64,000 nucleotides of DNA from Burkholderiales bacterium (GCA_021299735.1 JAJTEM010000001.1:62001-126000), one strand, 5' to 3'; positions 16,229 to 26,568 are shown, numbered from the stretch's first letter. Notes: generated by a model from the sequence alone, not told the origin. Translations and numbers: made by a program.

Positions 16229-17439
16229 GGTAACAGAGCCGTAGCCAACCCAAGCAATGGTAAAAACGAAGTAAACCCATACACCCACACAATGCCGTGG
16301 GTGTCGGCCAAATGGCCCAAACCAGCTGCACCCAGACCGCCGATGCCGAACATCAGCCCGAACATTAAACCCGAAATCAAACCAACCCGCCCGGGTACAG
16401 CTTCTTGGGCATACACCACCAGCGCTGCGAAAGCAGATGACATCACCAAACCCACCCCAACTGCAAGCACTGCAGTCCAGAATAAGTTGGCATAGGGCAG
16501 TGCCAGCGCAAACGGCGCCACACCGAGAAACGACACCCAAATAACTGCCTTGCGCCCAATGCGGTCGCCAACCGGCCCGCCGGCAAAAGTGCCCAAGGCA
16601 ACAGAGGCCAGAAAAACAAACAAAAACACCTGGCTTTGCTGAATACTCAAGGCAAAACGTTCAATAAGATAAAAAGTGAAATAGTTGGTAAACGAGGCAA
16701 TGTACACAAACTTGGCAAACATCAAGATGCAAATTACCACCACCGCCTGAACCACACGCGTGCGGGAAAGCCCTTCTTTCTGAATGCTTGCCAAACCTTT
16801 TAGCTGGGCCTGGCCATGCGCCAGTGTCCAGCCGGTAAGGCGGCACAGCACAGCAATTGCAACAAGCGCAGCCACAACAAACCACGCAATTGCAGCCTGC
16901 CCGTTTGGAATAACAATTGCAGCAGCCAACAAAGGGCCAATCGCCGAACCTGTATTGCCGCCCACCTGAAAAGTAGACTGTGCAGTGCCAAACCGCCCAC
17001 CGGAGGCCATACGCGCTACTCGCGAGGCCTCAGGGTGAAACGTAGCAGACCCCACACCCACCACCGCAGCGGCCAATAACAACATGGCGTAACTGCTGGC
17101 CGTGGCCAGCAACACAATGCCCAGCAAAGTAACCACCATGCCACAGGGTAACAAATAAGGCTTGGGGTATTTGTCGGTGTAAAGGCCAATCCAAGGTTGC
17201 AGCAAAGAAGCTGTCAATTGATAAGCAAGCGCAATGAAGCCAATTTCACTGAAACTGAGCGCAAAGTTGCTTTTCAGCATTGGAAATACCGCTGGCAACA
17301 TGGCTTGAATTAAATCATTGAGCAAGTGCGCAAAGGCCGCTGCGCCAACAATACCTGCTACAAAGCGGCCTTGGGCAGGTAACGTTTTTTCAATACTGGC
17401 TGGCTGGCTGTTCATGGTAAGTTGTCGCGCTGATAACAA
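16213..17439 (-). CDS. MFS transporter, fosmidomycin-resistance (Fsr)-like
   Basis: 408 residues, 12 predicted membrane segments. N-terminal A-H-L-L-N-D-L-I-Q-A-M-L-P-A and Q-P-W-I-G-L-Y-T-D-K-Y-P-K-P are characteristic of Fsr-type drug exporters. The second-half MFS loop reads G-P-V-G-D-R-I-G-R-K-A-V-I-W. It probably exports small toxic compounds across the inner membrane; the substrate is unknown. It stands alone, convergent with the GH5 gene. Confidence 0.87.
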   Translation of the reverse strand: MLSARQLTMNSQPASIEKTLPAQGRFVAGIVGAAAFAHLLNDLIQAMLPAVFPMLKSNFALSFSEIGFIALAYQLTASLLQPWIGLYTDKYPKPYLLPCGMVVTLLGIVLLATASSYAMLLLAAAVVGVGSATFHPEASRVARMASGGRFGTAQSTFQVGGNTGSAIGPLLAAAIVIPNGQAAIAWFVVAALVAIAVLCRLTGWTLAHGQAQLKGLASIQKEGLSRTRVVQAVVVICILMFAKFVYIASFTNYFTFYLIERFALSIQQSQVFLFVFLASVALGTFAGGPVGDRIGRKAVIWVSFLGVAPFALALPYANLFWTAVLAVGVGLVMSSAFAALVVYAQEAVPGRVGLISGLMFGLMFGIGGLGAAGLGHLADTHGIVWVYGFTSFLPLLGLATALLPKTGR

Positions 17440-17526
17440 TTAAGGTTTCAATCGTATTATCCGCGTAAAAGGCAGGTGATTACTTTTTAAACCCAAGCTT
17501 CGACAATAATGCCAATCATTCAACAT

Positions 17527-17859
17527 TCATAAATAATTGGAGTGCTGGGCGTTAGTTTCATCCTCATTAAGTTCTTTATTTTCGTCGAACCAAGGCACCA
17601 AGCAAGCACTTAGAAAACCCAAGCCAATAGCCCCGCCAGCCAAACCATAAACCGCCGATTGACTAACAACAGACCTAAGCACCGGGCTAAGAATTCCAGT
17701 GGTGGCAGTAAGACAAATAGTCATCTTGAAAATTCTTAAAGCAGCCCTACCCGTCGGGGTCGATGGGGGTGTTGCATCACTGTCTTCGCTCACACTGCGG
17801 TCAGCGGTGATGTGCATGGGTGCAGGTAGATTGACTGATCTTTCGCTATTCATAGCCAT
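17527..17859 (-). CDS. Hypothetical small membrane protein
   Basis: 110 residues if started at the ATG at 17859 (AAGAG about 7 bases upstream). Longer in-frame starts to 17949 add an unconvincing extension. The N-terminus is polar and rich in Ser, Thr and Pro (V-S-E-D-S-D-A-T-P-P-S-T-P-T). Two hydrophobic segments follow (about 48-65 and 70-90), then an acidic tail. Family not recognised; coding status moderate. Possibly a secreted or membrane-inserted accessory protein. Confidence 0.45.
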   Translation of the reverse strand: MAMNSERSVNLPAPMHITADRSVSEDSDATPPSTPTGRAALRIFKMTICLTATTGILSPVLRSVVSQSAVYGLAGGAIGLGFLSACLVPWFDENKELNEDETNAQHSNYL

Positions 17860-17971
17860 GGCTCTTATCGTTATTAAAGGGCCTCTGTGTAACAGTAAGC
17901 CTTGTTTTGTTCCATTGAATTGCAAGATTGGTTTGGCTACCATACACACACCTTACCAACACACACCCGCC

Positions 17972-18616
17972 ATGCTTTGCTACCAAACCATTCCTGTTAC
18001 ACAATTCGCACAAAACTGTTCAATTTTGTGGTGCAGTGAAACCAAGCATGCCGCAATCATCGACCCCGGTGGTGATCTTGAAACACTCACCAAGGCTGTT
18101 ACAGAGCGCAACCTTGAATTGCAGGCCATTTGGCTTACCCATGCACACATTGATCATGCCGGCGGTGTAGCCGAACTTGCTGCGAAATTAAACTTGCCCA
18201 TCATCGGCCCGCACGTGGGCGATCAGTTCTGGATAGACCGCCTGGCCGAACAAAGCCGCATGTTCAACTTTCCGCCAAGCAAACCTTTCACGCCCAACCG
18301 CTGGCTAAGCGATGGCGACGCCGTACAAATTGGCAATTGCATTTTGAATGTTCGCCACTGCCCCGGCCACACGCCAGGCCATGTGGTGTTTCATTCCGAA
18401 GAGGCCAAACGTGCTTTTGTGGGGGATGTTTTATTCGTGGGCAGCATGGGCCGCACCGACTTTCCCGGTGGCGACCATGAAACCCTGATTGACAGCATTC
18501 GCAACCGCTTGTGGCCCATGGGCAACGACACCGTGTTCATTCCCGGCCACGGGCCAGAGGGCAACTTTGGCCAGGAACGTCGCAACAACCCTTATGTGCG
18601 TGATCTTCAGTTCTAG
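17972..18616 (+). CDS. MBL-fold hydrolase of the glyoxalase II/YcbL type
   Basis: 214 residues from the ATG at 17972. Complete metallo-beta-lactamase signature L-T-H-A-H-I-D-H-A-G-G (about 54-64), then H-C-P-G-H-T-P-G-H, G-D-V-L-F and I-P-G-H-G-P. This matches the single-domain YcbL/glyoxalase II-like group, which lacks the C-terminal glutathione-binding domain of true glyoxalase II. Cytoplasmic, probably a thioester or related hydrolase. The 3' end overlaps the convergent NUDIX gene by 4 bp. Confidence 0.9.
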   Translation: MLCYQTIPVTQFAQNCSILWCSETKHAAIIDPGGDLETLTKAVTERNLELQAIWLTHAHIDHAGGVAELAAKLNLPIIGPHVGDQFWIDRLAEQSRMFNFPPSKPFTPNRWLSDGDAVQIGNCILNVRHCPGHTPGHVVFHSEEAKRAFVGDVLFVGSMGRTDFPGGDHETLIDSIRNRLWPMGNDTVFIPGHGPEGNFGQERRNNPYVRDLQF

Positions 18617-19161
18617 AACCCGGGTTGCGCCAACCAAAATGCGCCGATAATGGTTTTCACGTCACTCACTTCACCAGCCTTTATTTGCCGCATCAATTCA
18701 ACAGGCTCTACCAACACCACATCCAGGAATTCATTGTGGTCCAGCTGCCTTTCTTGCAGCGTCAGGCCTCGCGCTACATACAGTTCAATTTTCTCGGTGG
18801 AATAAGAAATAACCGGGTGAATGGTAGTGATGTATTCCAGGGTTTGCGCCACGTAACCGGTTTCTTCCAGCAACTCTCGATGCGCGGTGGCCACGGGGTC
18901 TTCACCGGGATCAATCTTGCCAGCGGGAAATTCAAGAAAAACGCGATGCAAGGGATAACGAAATTGCCTTTCCATTACAAAGCGGCCATCGTCCAGTATC
19001 GGAATAATAGCCACGGCACCTGGGTGCACAGTGTATTCACGCACCGATTGCTCGCCATTTGGAAGGCGAACAGTGTCTTGGTTCACCTTCATCAAATGGC
19101 CATCAAATACGCGTGTGCTGGTTATACAGGTTTCTTCCAGGTGCTTCTCAGAATTCGGCAT
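18613..19161 (-). CDS. NUDIX hydrolase, ADP-ribose pyrophosphatase-like
   Basis: 182 residues from the ATG at 19161. A longer reading to 19305 would overlap the divergent antiporter start. The NUDIX box is complete: G-K-I-D-P-G-E-D-P-V-A-T-A-H-R-E-L-L-E-E and T-G-Y (about 97-119), in the NudF-type context with M-E-R-Q-F-R-Y-P upstream. Such enzymes hydrolyse ADP-ribose to AMP and ribose 5-phosphate. No strong ribosome-binding site was seen, so the start is uncertain. Confidence 0.85.
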   Translation of the reverse strand: MPNSEKHLEETCITSTRVFDGHLMKVNQDTVRLPNGEQSVREYTVHPGAVAIIPILDDGRFVMERQFRYPLHRVFLEFPAGKIDPGEDPVATAHRELLEETGYVAQTLEYITTIHPVISYSTEKIELYVARGLTLQERQLDHNEFLDVVLVEPVELMRQIKAGEVSDVKTIIGAFWLAQPGF

Positions 19162-19273
19162 GTATTCAACGTGAAAATAATCAACCCGCTCATTTGACCA
19201 CATCGACTTAGCCAAGTTAACCCCAAGGCTTGCCAGTGGTAAACTCAATCGCCTTTGTTTTGTTAATTTCTCT

Positions 19274-20494
19274 ATGTCACTGCTGTCCAGCTTGCTATTG
19301 CTCATTGTGGTTGCCCGTTTGTTTGGCCGCCTTTTTGCGCGCTACAACCAACCCGAGCTGATTGGTGAAATTCTGGCGGGGGTTTTGCTGGGCCCCGCCA
19401 TTTTGGGCTTGATTGAACCCAACAAAGCGCTGGCAGGCGTTACCGAATTGGCCGTGTTTTTGATCATTCTCAATGCCGGCCTTGAAATGCGCTTTTCCGA
19501 CATTGTGGGTGCCATGAAAGGCCGCGGGTTAATGCTGGCCGCAATCAGTTTTTTCATTCCATTTGGCGGTGGCGTGTTGGTTGCTGTGGCTTTCGAGCTA
19601 GACATCATGCGCATGATTTTTCTGGGCCTGTGCATTTCAATTACCGCACTGCCTGTGGCGGTGAAGTTAATGGACAGCCTTGGCATTTTGCACACACCGA
19701 TTGCGAAGTTCTCACTGGCCACTGCGGTGGTGAATGATGTGGCAGCCCTTTTTATTTTGGGTATTGTGCTTAACCTGCCCGAAACACTCACCTTGGGCGA
19801 TGCCAGCGCAGCCGTCGGCATTGCCACCTTAAAACTGATGGCCATGGGCCTTGTTGTACTGGGTTTGAACCAGTTGCTGAACTGGCTGGAAAAACGCAAT
19901 ATCAATGTGCAGGCGTTTCCAGAGTCAATGATTCGGGTATTTGGCCCTGAAGCCCTGTTTGGCATCGTGGTTGTGTTTGTGTTGATATTTGGCACCATCA
20001 GTGAAGCATTGGGTTTTCATTTTGTAATTGGTGCATTTTTCGGTGCGCTGTTTCTTGATAAAAAACATTTCATTGCATCCCGCTACAAAGACCTGCAGAG
20101 CACGCTAGGGTCGATTACCAACGGCTTTCTTGGTCCTATCTTTTTTGCTTACCTGGGGCTTGAACTGCAACTCATTAGCCTGAGTGAATGGGACTTCCCA
20201 TTGATAGTCATTTTGGTGTCGATTGTCACCAAACTTTTTGCTGGCTGGCTGGGCGGCCTGATGGTGGGCATGGACCACAAAGAATCGCTGGGCTTAGGGG
20301 CAGTGCTCAACGGCCGTGGGGTTATGGAACTGGTTGTGGCCGGTATTGCCTACCAAAATGGATTCATTGGACCCACCATGTTTTCAACCTTGGTGTTTAT
20401 GGGTATCGTGACCACTTTCTTGACACCCATTTTCTTCAAGCAGGTTTACCGAGGTAAAAAGCTTGAAGAATACCGCCAGGAAAGCAGAAAATAA
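19274..20494 (+). CDS. Cation/proton antiporter (CPA2, KefB/NapA-like)
   Basis: 406 residues, mostly hydrophobic, with about 12-13 helices. Markers include Q-P-E-L-I-G-E-I-L-A-G-V-L-L-G-P near the start, the ion-site V-N-D-V-A-A-L-F region (about 153-160) and G-V-M-E-L-V-V near the end. No C-terminal TrkA-N domain is present, so it is a plain antiporter and not a gated K+ efflux system. Substrate Na+ or K+ undecided. Confidence 0.87.
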   Translation: MSLLSSLLLLIVVARLFGRLFARYNQPELIGEILAGVLLGPAILGLIEPNKALAGVTELAVFLIILNAGLEMRFSDIVGAMKGRGLMLAAISFFIPFGGGVLVAVAFELDIMRMIFLGLCISITALPVAVKLMDSLGILHTPIAKFSLATAVVNDVAALFILGIVLNLPETLTLGDASAAVGIATLKLMAMGLVVLGLNQLLNWLEKRNINVQAFPESMIRVFGPEALFGIVVVFVLIFGTISEALGFHFVIGAFFGALFLDKKHFIASRYKDLQSTLGSITNGFLGPIFFAYLGLELQLISLSEWDFPLIVILVSIVTKLFAGWLGGLMVGMDHKESLGLGAVLNGRGVMELVVAGIAYQNGFIGPTMFSTLVFMGIVTTFLTPIFFKQVYRGKKLEEYRQESRK

Positions 20495-20631
20495 GCCCAC
20501 TCAAAGGCTGCCAAGACATGTGGCTCACTCTGCTTTCTTGGCCGCCATGGCGTGCCCGGGCCAGGTTCATAGTGCTGAATAATTTCATCAATCGGTTTAT
20601 CAAGCACACCGGGATCACTCTCAACCTTTGG

Positions 20632-22098
20632 TCACAAACCATCCTCCGACCACAATGCGCCAGCCCGCAATGCCATGGCTGTGGCCGAGGAGGGGCCATA
20701 TGTACCACTGGTGTAAGGTGCTGGCTCAACACCGTGCGATTTCAAATCGTTCAAAATGCGGTCAACAAATTGCCACTGGGTTTGTACTTCATCGCGGCGC
20801 AAAAATAAACCCAACCGACCGCGCAAAATATCAGTGATCAAACGCTCGTATGCATCACGCACGGGTATGCGCCACGTGTTGAAAAAATCCAGGTCGAGCG
20901 ACACCGGCTTTAAGCGTTCACGTTCTCCCGGTGTTTTTGCAAGCAACTTCAGCTCCAGTTTGTCCTCGGGTTGCAGGTGAATCACCAACTGGTTGCCAAC
21001 CCACTGGCCACCCACTGGTTCAAACAAAGGCTTGGGTACATCCCGAAACTGAATCACGATTTCCGCAAAACGGCGCGGCATTCGTTTGCCGGTTCGTATT
21101 AAAAACGGCACACCTGCCCACCGCCAGGTTTGTACCTCCGTGCGAAACGACACGTAGGTTTCAGTGGTGGAATTGGCAGCCACACCCTTTTCATTCCGGT
21201 ACTTTGGCACAGGCTGGCCTTTCACATAACCCTCGCCATATTGGCCCACCACAATTTCAGGCACGCCAGTAATTTGGGGTACTTTCAGTGAGCGCAGCAC
21301 CTTCAACTTTTCATCGCGCAATGAATTGGCCTCCAGGCTAACCGGTGGCTCCATGGCCACAATGGCCAGCAACTGCAATATGTGGCTTTGAACCATGTCG
21401 CGCAGGGCACCGGCATGCTCGTAAAAACCGGCACGGTCCTCCACACCCAAATCTTCAGCCACCGTAATTTGTACATGGGCCACATGCTCGCGGGTTAGCA
21501 GCGGTTCGAATATGCGGTTACCCAAACGCAAGGCCAGCATATTTTGAACAGCCTGTTTACCAAGGTAATGGTCAATTCTATATACCTGCGATTCATCCAG
21601 CTTGGCGGCCACAGCCTCTTCAATTAAGGCCGATTCTTTGGCGTTAAAACCCAAGGGCTTTTCCAGCACCAGGCGAAGTTTTTCAGGGTCGCGCACTGTG
21701 GGTATGCAATTGATTAAATCAATGAATCGCGAAGAAGGCAGGGCAGCATAATGCACCACAGGCTCAGGGCTATCGGCCACTGCCTTGGCCATGGCTTTGC
21801 ACGATTCAGGCGTGCCCAATACCACTTGCAAGGTACGCAGGTAGGGCAGCAAAGCGGGAATGGATTCGCGCGCGGCTTCATCGCCAGCAGCTTTTAAAAA
21901 AGCATCCACTTGCGCCATGGCCTGTTCAGGGGTTAGGGCGTCGCGTTGCGCAAAAATAATTCTGGACTCTGCTGCGAAATACCCCGATTTTGCCAAGTGC
22001 GCCAGCGCAGGAATAATTTTGCGCTTGGCCAAATCGCCACCAGCCCCGTGCAATACAAAGGTAAAAGCGCCAACGGGCAGGGGGGAATTGTCAGTCAT
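20632..22098 (-). CDS. zwf: Glucose-6-phosphate 1-dehydrogenase
   Basis: 488 residues, the usual length. The coenzyme loop appears as G-A-G-G-D-L-A-K-R-K (about 15-24), and the active site as R-I-D-H-Y-L-G-K (about 172-179), where the His-Lys pair binds substrate and acts in catalysis. It oxidises glucose 6-phosphate to 6-phosphogluconolactone and feeds the Entner-Doudoroff enzymes encoded divergently (edd, eda). No pgl gene is next to it. The shared promoter region holds a HexR-like palindrome. Confidence 0.95.
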   Translation of the reverse strand: MTDNSPLPVGAFTFVLHGAGGDLAKRKIIPALAHLAKSGYFAAESRIIFAQRDALTPEQAMAQVDAFLKAAGDEAARESIPALLPYLRTLQVVLGTPESCKAMAKAVADSPEPVVHYAALPSSRFIDLINCIPTVRDPEKLRLVLEKPLGFNAKESALIEEAVAAKLDESQVYRIDHYLGKQAVQNMLALRLGNRIFEPLLTREHVAHVQITVAEDLGVEDRAGFYEHAGALRDMVQSHILQLLAIVAMEPPVSLEANSLRDEKLKVLRSLKVPQITGVPEIVVGQYGEGYVKGQPVPKYRNEKGVAANSTTETYVSFRTEVQTWRWAGVPFLIRTGKRMPRRFAEIVIQFRDVPKPLFEPVGGQWVGNQLVIHLQPEDKLELKLLAKTPGERERLKPVSLDLDFFNTWRIPVRDAYERLITDILRGRLGLFLRRDEVQTQWQFVDRILNDLKSHGVEPAPYTSGTYGPSSATAMALRAGALWSEDGL

Positions 22099-22147
22099 TT
22101 TAGGTTCCAGATCAGTTGATCAAATTAATTACATTCATTGCCAGTTT

Positions 22148-22166
22148 TTTGTAATTATGTTACAAA
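22148..22166. promoter_or_regulatory. HexR-like operator between zwf and edd
   Basis: TTTGTAA-TTATG-TTACAAA, a 7-bp perfect dyad with a 5-base spacer, lies 50 bp upstream of zwf and 40 bp upstream of edd. It resembles the TGTAAT-N-ATTACA type palindrome bound by the RpiR-family regulator HexR, which represses zwf and edd genes in other proteobacteria and responds to KDPG. No hexR gene is in this window. Confidence 0.6.
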
Positions 22167-22205
22167 CAACACATATTCACAAGTTATCTTCTCGAGGTTT
22201 GCGCC

Positions 22206-23999
22206 ATGGCCACTACATTGAACCCCACCTTGTTGGCGCTTCGCGAACGCATTGAAGAACGTTCCAAAGCCACGCGTTCAGCCTATTTAAACAGCTTGCC
22301 ACAAGGCCCACAAAACCGCACTGCAGTTGGCTGCGCCAACCTGGCCCACGCTACCGCAATTTATCCGGGTAATACCAAGCGCGTTATTTCATTACACAAA
22401 CAACCGCACCTGGGCATTGTGACTGCCTACAATGACATGTTGTCGGCCCACCAGCCATTTGCGGTATACCCTGAATTAATTGCCCAACACGCACGCGCAC
22501 TGGGTGCCACCACGCAGGTAGCGGGCGGCACACCCGCCATGTGCGATGGCATAACGCAGGGTAGAGAGGGTATGGAGCTGTCACTTTTTTCACGCGATGT
22601 AATTGCACTTTCGGCCTGCGTTGGTCTTTCTCACGATGTATTCGATGGCGCCATATTGCTGGGGGTGTGCGACAAAATTGCACCCGGCCTGTTGATTGGC
22701 GCGCTGGGCTTCGGTCACCTGCCCTTTGTGTTTATTCCAGCTGGGCCCATGGAAACCGGCTTGTCGAATTCTGAAAAAGCAAAAACCCGCCAACTGGCGG
22801 CACAAGGCAAGGCCACGCGCGAAACTCTGTTGCAGTCTGAAGAAAAGGCCTATCACAGCCCCGGTACCTGCACCTTTTACGGCACGGCTAATTCCAACCA
22901 GCTAATGCTCGATTTCATGGGCTTGCAGTTTCCCGGTGGTGCATTTGAATTGCCAAGCAGCCCACAGCGCCAGGCGCTAATCGCTGAAAGCGTGCGCGCA
23001 CTGGAAAGCGCAACACGTAACCCGGCGTTAAGGCTGGGCACACTGGTTGATTCCCGCTGCCTGATGAATGCCTTGGTAGGCCTGATGGCTTCGGGCGGCT
23101 CAACCAACCACACCATTCATTGGGTGAGCGTGGCCCGTGCTGCTGGGTATTTAATTGACTGGACCGACCTTGAAACCATTTCCAGCGTAACGCCGCTGTT
23201 AACCCGTGTGTACCCCAACGGCACTGAAGATGTAAATGCATTTCACGCAGCTGGCGGCACTGCAAGCTTGCTGGCCACGCTAATTGATGGCGGCTATGTA
23301 GATGGCGAAGCACCCACTGTGTGGGGCACCACCATGGCCAACACCGTGGCCGAAGTGCTGCCCTCCAAGGAAGTATTTTCAACCCGCAAACCGGGCGCCT
23401 CACGCAACGTGGAGGTGCTTCGCCCCTATACCAACCCTTTCCAGCCCGACGGTGGAATTCGCCTGATGAAAGGCAACCTGGGCCGCGGGGTTTGCAAAGT
23501 GTCGGCCGTGAAACAGGAGCACCGGTTTGTAGAAGCACCTTGCCGCGTATTCACTGATCAACATGAAGTTATTGAAGCATTCGAGCGTGGCGAGTTCACA
23601 GGCCCAGTGGTTGTGGTGCTTGCCCACCAAGGCCCACGTGCCAACGGTATGCCCGAATTGCACAAGCTCACGCCCATTCTTGGTATTCTGCAAGACCAAG
23701 GCTTGCCAGTGGCCCTGGTGACCGATGGCAGAATGAGCGGCGCATCGGGCAAGGTGTTATCGGCCATTCATGTGTGCCCCGAGGCGCAAGCCGATGGGCC
23801 AATTTCGCGACTACGCGATGGCGATGTGGTGCGGGTAGATGCGAATGAAGGTGTACTGCACACCACGGCCAATTTAAGCACCCGCGAACCCATGCCAACT
23901 CCACCCCAGGCAATTAGCCTTGGGCGTGGATATTTTCAGGTGTGGAGAAACACAGTGAGCAGTGCCGAGGAAGGCGCAAGCAATTTGTTCCCCCAATAA
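22206..23999 (+). CDS. edd: Phosphogluconate dehydratase
   Basis: 597 residues. IlvD/Edd family with Fe-S ligands in [11 protein letters not shown] (about 115-125) and further Cys in S-A-C-V-G-L-S-H-D and [12 protein letters not shown] late [11 protein letters not shown] motif closes the core. It dehydrates 6-phosphogluconate to KDPG. GAGG lies about 10 bases before the ATG. It is 14 bp upstream of eda and surely co-transcribed. Confidence 0.95.
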   Translation: MATTLNPTLLALRERIEERSKATRSAYLNSLPQGPQNRTAVGCANLAHATAIYPGNTKRVISLHKQPHLGIVTAYNDMLSAHQPFAVYPELIAQHARALGATTQVAGGTPAMCDGITQGREGMELSLFSRDVIALSACVGLSHDVFDGAILLGVCDKIAPGLLIGALGFGHLPFVFIPAGPMETGLSNSEKAKTRQLAAQGKATRETLLQSEEKAYHSPGTCTFYGTANSNQLMLDFMGLQFPGGAFELPSSPQRQALIAESVRALESATRNPALRLGTLVDSRCLMNALVGLMASGGSTNHTIHWVSVARAAGYLIDWTDLETISSVTPLLTRVYPNGTEDVNAFHAAGGTASLLATLIDGGYVDGEAPTVWGTTMANTVAEVLPSKEVFSTRKPGASRNVEVLRPYTNPFQPDGGIRLMKGNLGRGVCKVSAVKQEHRFVEAPCRVFTDQHEVIEAFERGEFTGPVVVVLAHQGPRANGMPELHKLTPILGILQDQGLPVALVTDGRMSGASGKVLSAIHVCPEAQADGPISRLRDGDVVRVDANEGVLHTTANLSTREPMPTPPQAISLGRGYFQVWRNTVSSAEEGASNLFPQ

Positions 24000-24013
24000 A
24001 ACAAGGACAAGCC

Positions 24014-24667
24014 ATGAATACGCAATTTTCCGCAGACACCCGAGCCGAACGCACCTGCGGCTGGCTACAGCAGGGTGTGCTGCCTGTGGTAGTGATTCCC
24101 AACGTGAAGCAAGGCTTGGAGATAGCTGAAGGCCTGTGTGCGGGTGGCATTACACAAATTGAAATTACACTGCGCACCCCCGAAGCCCTGCAGGCCTTGG
24201 GTGAAATTGCCAAGCGGTTTCCCGGCATGAAAGTGTCTGCCGGCACGGTGCTGACACCAACCCAGTTTGATCAGGCAGCTGATCTGGGTGCAACGCTGTT
24301 CATTTCACCCGGCCTTACTGAAACGCTGGCTGAACATGCTTTGAAAAAAGGTTATGCCTGGGTACCCGGTGTGGCCACCGCTTCTGAAATGATGCGCGGG
24401 CTTGAACTTGGGTTTGAATTGTTGAAGTTTTTCCCGGCCATGGCGGCTGGTGGCCCCAAGGCTCTTGCAGGCATTACAGCCCCGTTGGCCGCAGCGCGAA
24501 TTGTGCCCACTGGCGGTGTAACACTTGAAAACCTGCCACAGTGGCGTGAAATAAAAGCGGTGCAAGCAGTGGGCGGCACCTGGCTAACTGCGGGGCTTGA
24601 TGGTGCGGCCAATATAGCCAAGGTAGTTGAGCAGCGTGCAGCGCAAGCGGTAGCCGCCTGGAATTGA
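24014..24667 (+). CDS. eda: KDPG/KHG aldolase
   Basis: 217 residues from the ATG at 24014 (SD AAGGAC). Class I aldolase barrel with catalytic Glu in I-E-I-T-L-R-T-P, S-A-G-T-V-L-T, and the Schiff-base Lys in L-K-F-F-P-A. It cleaves KDPG into pyruvate and glyceraldehyde 3-phosphate, completing the Entner-Doudoroff route begun by zwf and edd. Confidence 0.95.
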   Translation: MNTQFSADTRAERTCGWLQQGVLPVVVIPNVKQGLEIAEGLCAGGITQIEITLRTPEALQALGEIAKRFPGMKVSAGTVLTPTQFDQAADLGATLFISPGLTETLAEHALKKGYAWVPGVATASEMMRGLELGFELLKFFPAMAAGGPKALAGITAPLAAARIVPTGGVTLENLPQWREIKAVQAVGGTWLTAGLDGAANIAKVVEQRAAQAVAAWN

Positions 24668-24846
24668 ACCATCGTTGGGCAGCCTAGGCAACAACCACAA
24701 CAAGGCACTGGTAGAAACCATTAACCAATGGAGCAGTTGGGGTACGTTACACCCGCCGAAGCGGAGATGAATTATTATCAATAACTCGGTCAGCAGGCCG
24801 AACAAACCTGCACCTAAGCAAACAGGCCTGAAAGCGAAGGACATTC

Positions 24847-26568
24847 ATGATAAAAACAAACTTGGGCACTCGCTATTTTAAATTCCAAAGCTCGAGCTTG
24901 AAGTTCGTTTTTTTGGTAGGTGCATTACTGTCTTGGGGCATCGCGAATGCACAGGTTCTACCCTCCACCATTGACCCCGGCCGTATTGAAGAACCATTCA
25001 ACCCCGACTCGCTCAGGCTGCCAGAATCTGAAACCGACAAGAAAGACCTGTACATTTCTGAGCCTCCAAAAGACTCCGAAAACATCCGATTTGAACTCAA
25101 GCGCGTTGAGTTGATCGGTGTAACCGCGTTTTCAGAAGCTGAAATTGCGACCATTTATCAAAATTTCCTGAGCAAAGAAATTACCCTGAGTATGGTTTGG
25201 GACTTTGCTGCAAAAATTACAAATATATACCGGGAGAAAGGCTACTTTTTGTCCAGGGCATTTGTACCGAAACAGGAAATTACCGATGGTGTTGTTCGAA
25301 TTGAAGTGTATGAAGGATATTTGTCTGAAATCATTTTTCCTGAAGCCAACAAAATCGGCATTTCGAATATTGCTGCACACACCGCCAAAGTAATCAACGA
25401 AAGGCCCTTACGCTTCTCAACACTGGAAACATTCTTGTTGTTGCTCAATGACTTGCCAGGTCAACAATTCCGGTCATACATAGAACCGTCAATTGATCCA
25501 GTGTCTGGTAAAAATGCGTCCCGAGCCATTATTTCCCGATCAGAAACCAAAGGTCAATTCAAGTTGTCGTGGGACATGGGCGGATCAAAACTGGTTGGAA
25601 AACACCGTGCCGGCTTAAGCTACCAAGGTAGTCTCTTTCCAGGCCAGCAAACCGAACTTTCGACGCTGACAGCGTCCCCGAACGGTAAGCTTGAGTACAT
25701 GCTGGCAAGCCATACCATCCCGATTGAACTGGACAAGCAGATTCAATTTTCGGTCACACGAACCCAGGTAAGCCCGGGAGGAGATCTGGAAAACCTTGAC
25801 ATCGAAAGCAATTCGCTGGGGTTTGACGCCTCTATGTTATGGAAAACCATACGCACGCGAACTGAAAACCTTAACCTGTCCGTTGAAATGTCTTCCCGTA
25901 CTACCCGAACAAACATCCTGGAAACGATTCCTTTGGTGCGCGAACGAGTCAGATCGGTGACCGGAAAACTTCACTACGACATCACGCAAACAGGACGCAG
26001 GCACTTTGTAGACGCATCGCTGACCAAAGGGCTCCGCGTTGCAGGCGCCAGTCGAAAAGGTGATGCTGGTTTATCCCGCGCAAACGCTGAGCCTGACTTC
26101 ACCATTTTGCGTCTGGATTATGCGCTTGAACAGTATTTGTTTCCCAACTTCATCCTGACATGGGCCACCTCGGCACAGGGTGCCGACACAGCCTTGCATT
26201 CTTTTAATGAGTTCGGTTATGGCGGCAGCTCATACGGACGATCCTACGATTTTTCGCAATTCACGGGCGACCACGGTGTATCCACAAAACTGGAACTCCG
26301 TCACGAGGGCCTGGCAGTGCCGTATACCTCCATACGCTTTCTTCCGTATGTGTTCTACGACATCGGTCGAGTATGGAACATTGAAGAAGCGAACCCCAAT
26401 AACGGATCAGCTTCCTCTTATGGCTTGGGCGCTTATTTCTTAAATCAAAAAAGCTTGTCACTTAATGTTGGGTTCGCACTGACAGATCGTATTTTTACGA
26501 ACGATGTGCAGAATGCAGGAAGTTCAGACTCAAAACGTCTTCTGTTCCAGCTTGAATATCGTCTTTGA
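24847..26568 (+). CDS. TpsB/FhaC/ShlB-family two-partner secretion transporter
   Basis: 573 residues. Signal peptide (about 1-36, ending G-I-A-N-A-Q), a Pro/Glu-rich linker, a POTRA domain (about 77-155, F-E-L-K-R-V-E-L-I-G-V-T-A-F-S), and then a 16-strand-type barrel rich in alternating residues with Y-D-I-G-R-V-W-N near the end. Known members export one large TpsA exoprotein across the outer membrane. No TpsA gene adjoins it: eda lies upstream and DUF3567 downstream on the other strand. SD AAGGA 6 bases before the ATG. Confidence 0.88.
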   Translation: MIKTNLGTRYFKFQSSSLKFVFLVGALLSWGIANAQVLPSTIDPGRIEEPFNPDSLRLPESETDKKDLYISEPPKDSENIRFELKRVELIGVTAFSEAEIATIYQNFLSKEITLSMVWDFAAKITNIYREKGYFLSRAFVPKQEITDGVVRIEVYEGYLSEIIFPEANKIGISNIAAHTAKVINERPLRFSTLETFLLLLNDLPGQQFRSYIEPSIDPVSGKNASRAIISRSETKGQFKLSWDMGGSKLVGKHRAGLSYQGSLFPGQQTELSTLTASPNGKLEYMLASHTIPIELDKQIQFSVTRTQVSPGGDLENLDIESNSLGFDASMLWKTIRTRTENLNLSVEMSSRTTRTNILETIPLVRERVRSVTGKLHYDITQTGRRHFVDASLTKGLRVAGASRKGDAGLSRANAEPDFTILRLDYALEQYLFPNFILTWATSAQGADTALHSFNEFGYGGSSYGRSYDFSQFTGDHGVSTKLELRHEGLAVPYTSIRFLPYVFYDIGRVWNIEEANPNNGSASSYGLGAYFLNQKSLSLNVGFALTDRIFTNDVQNAGSSDSKRLLFQLEYRL

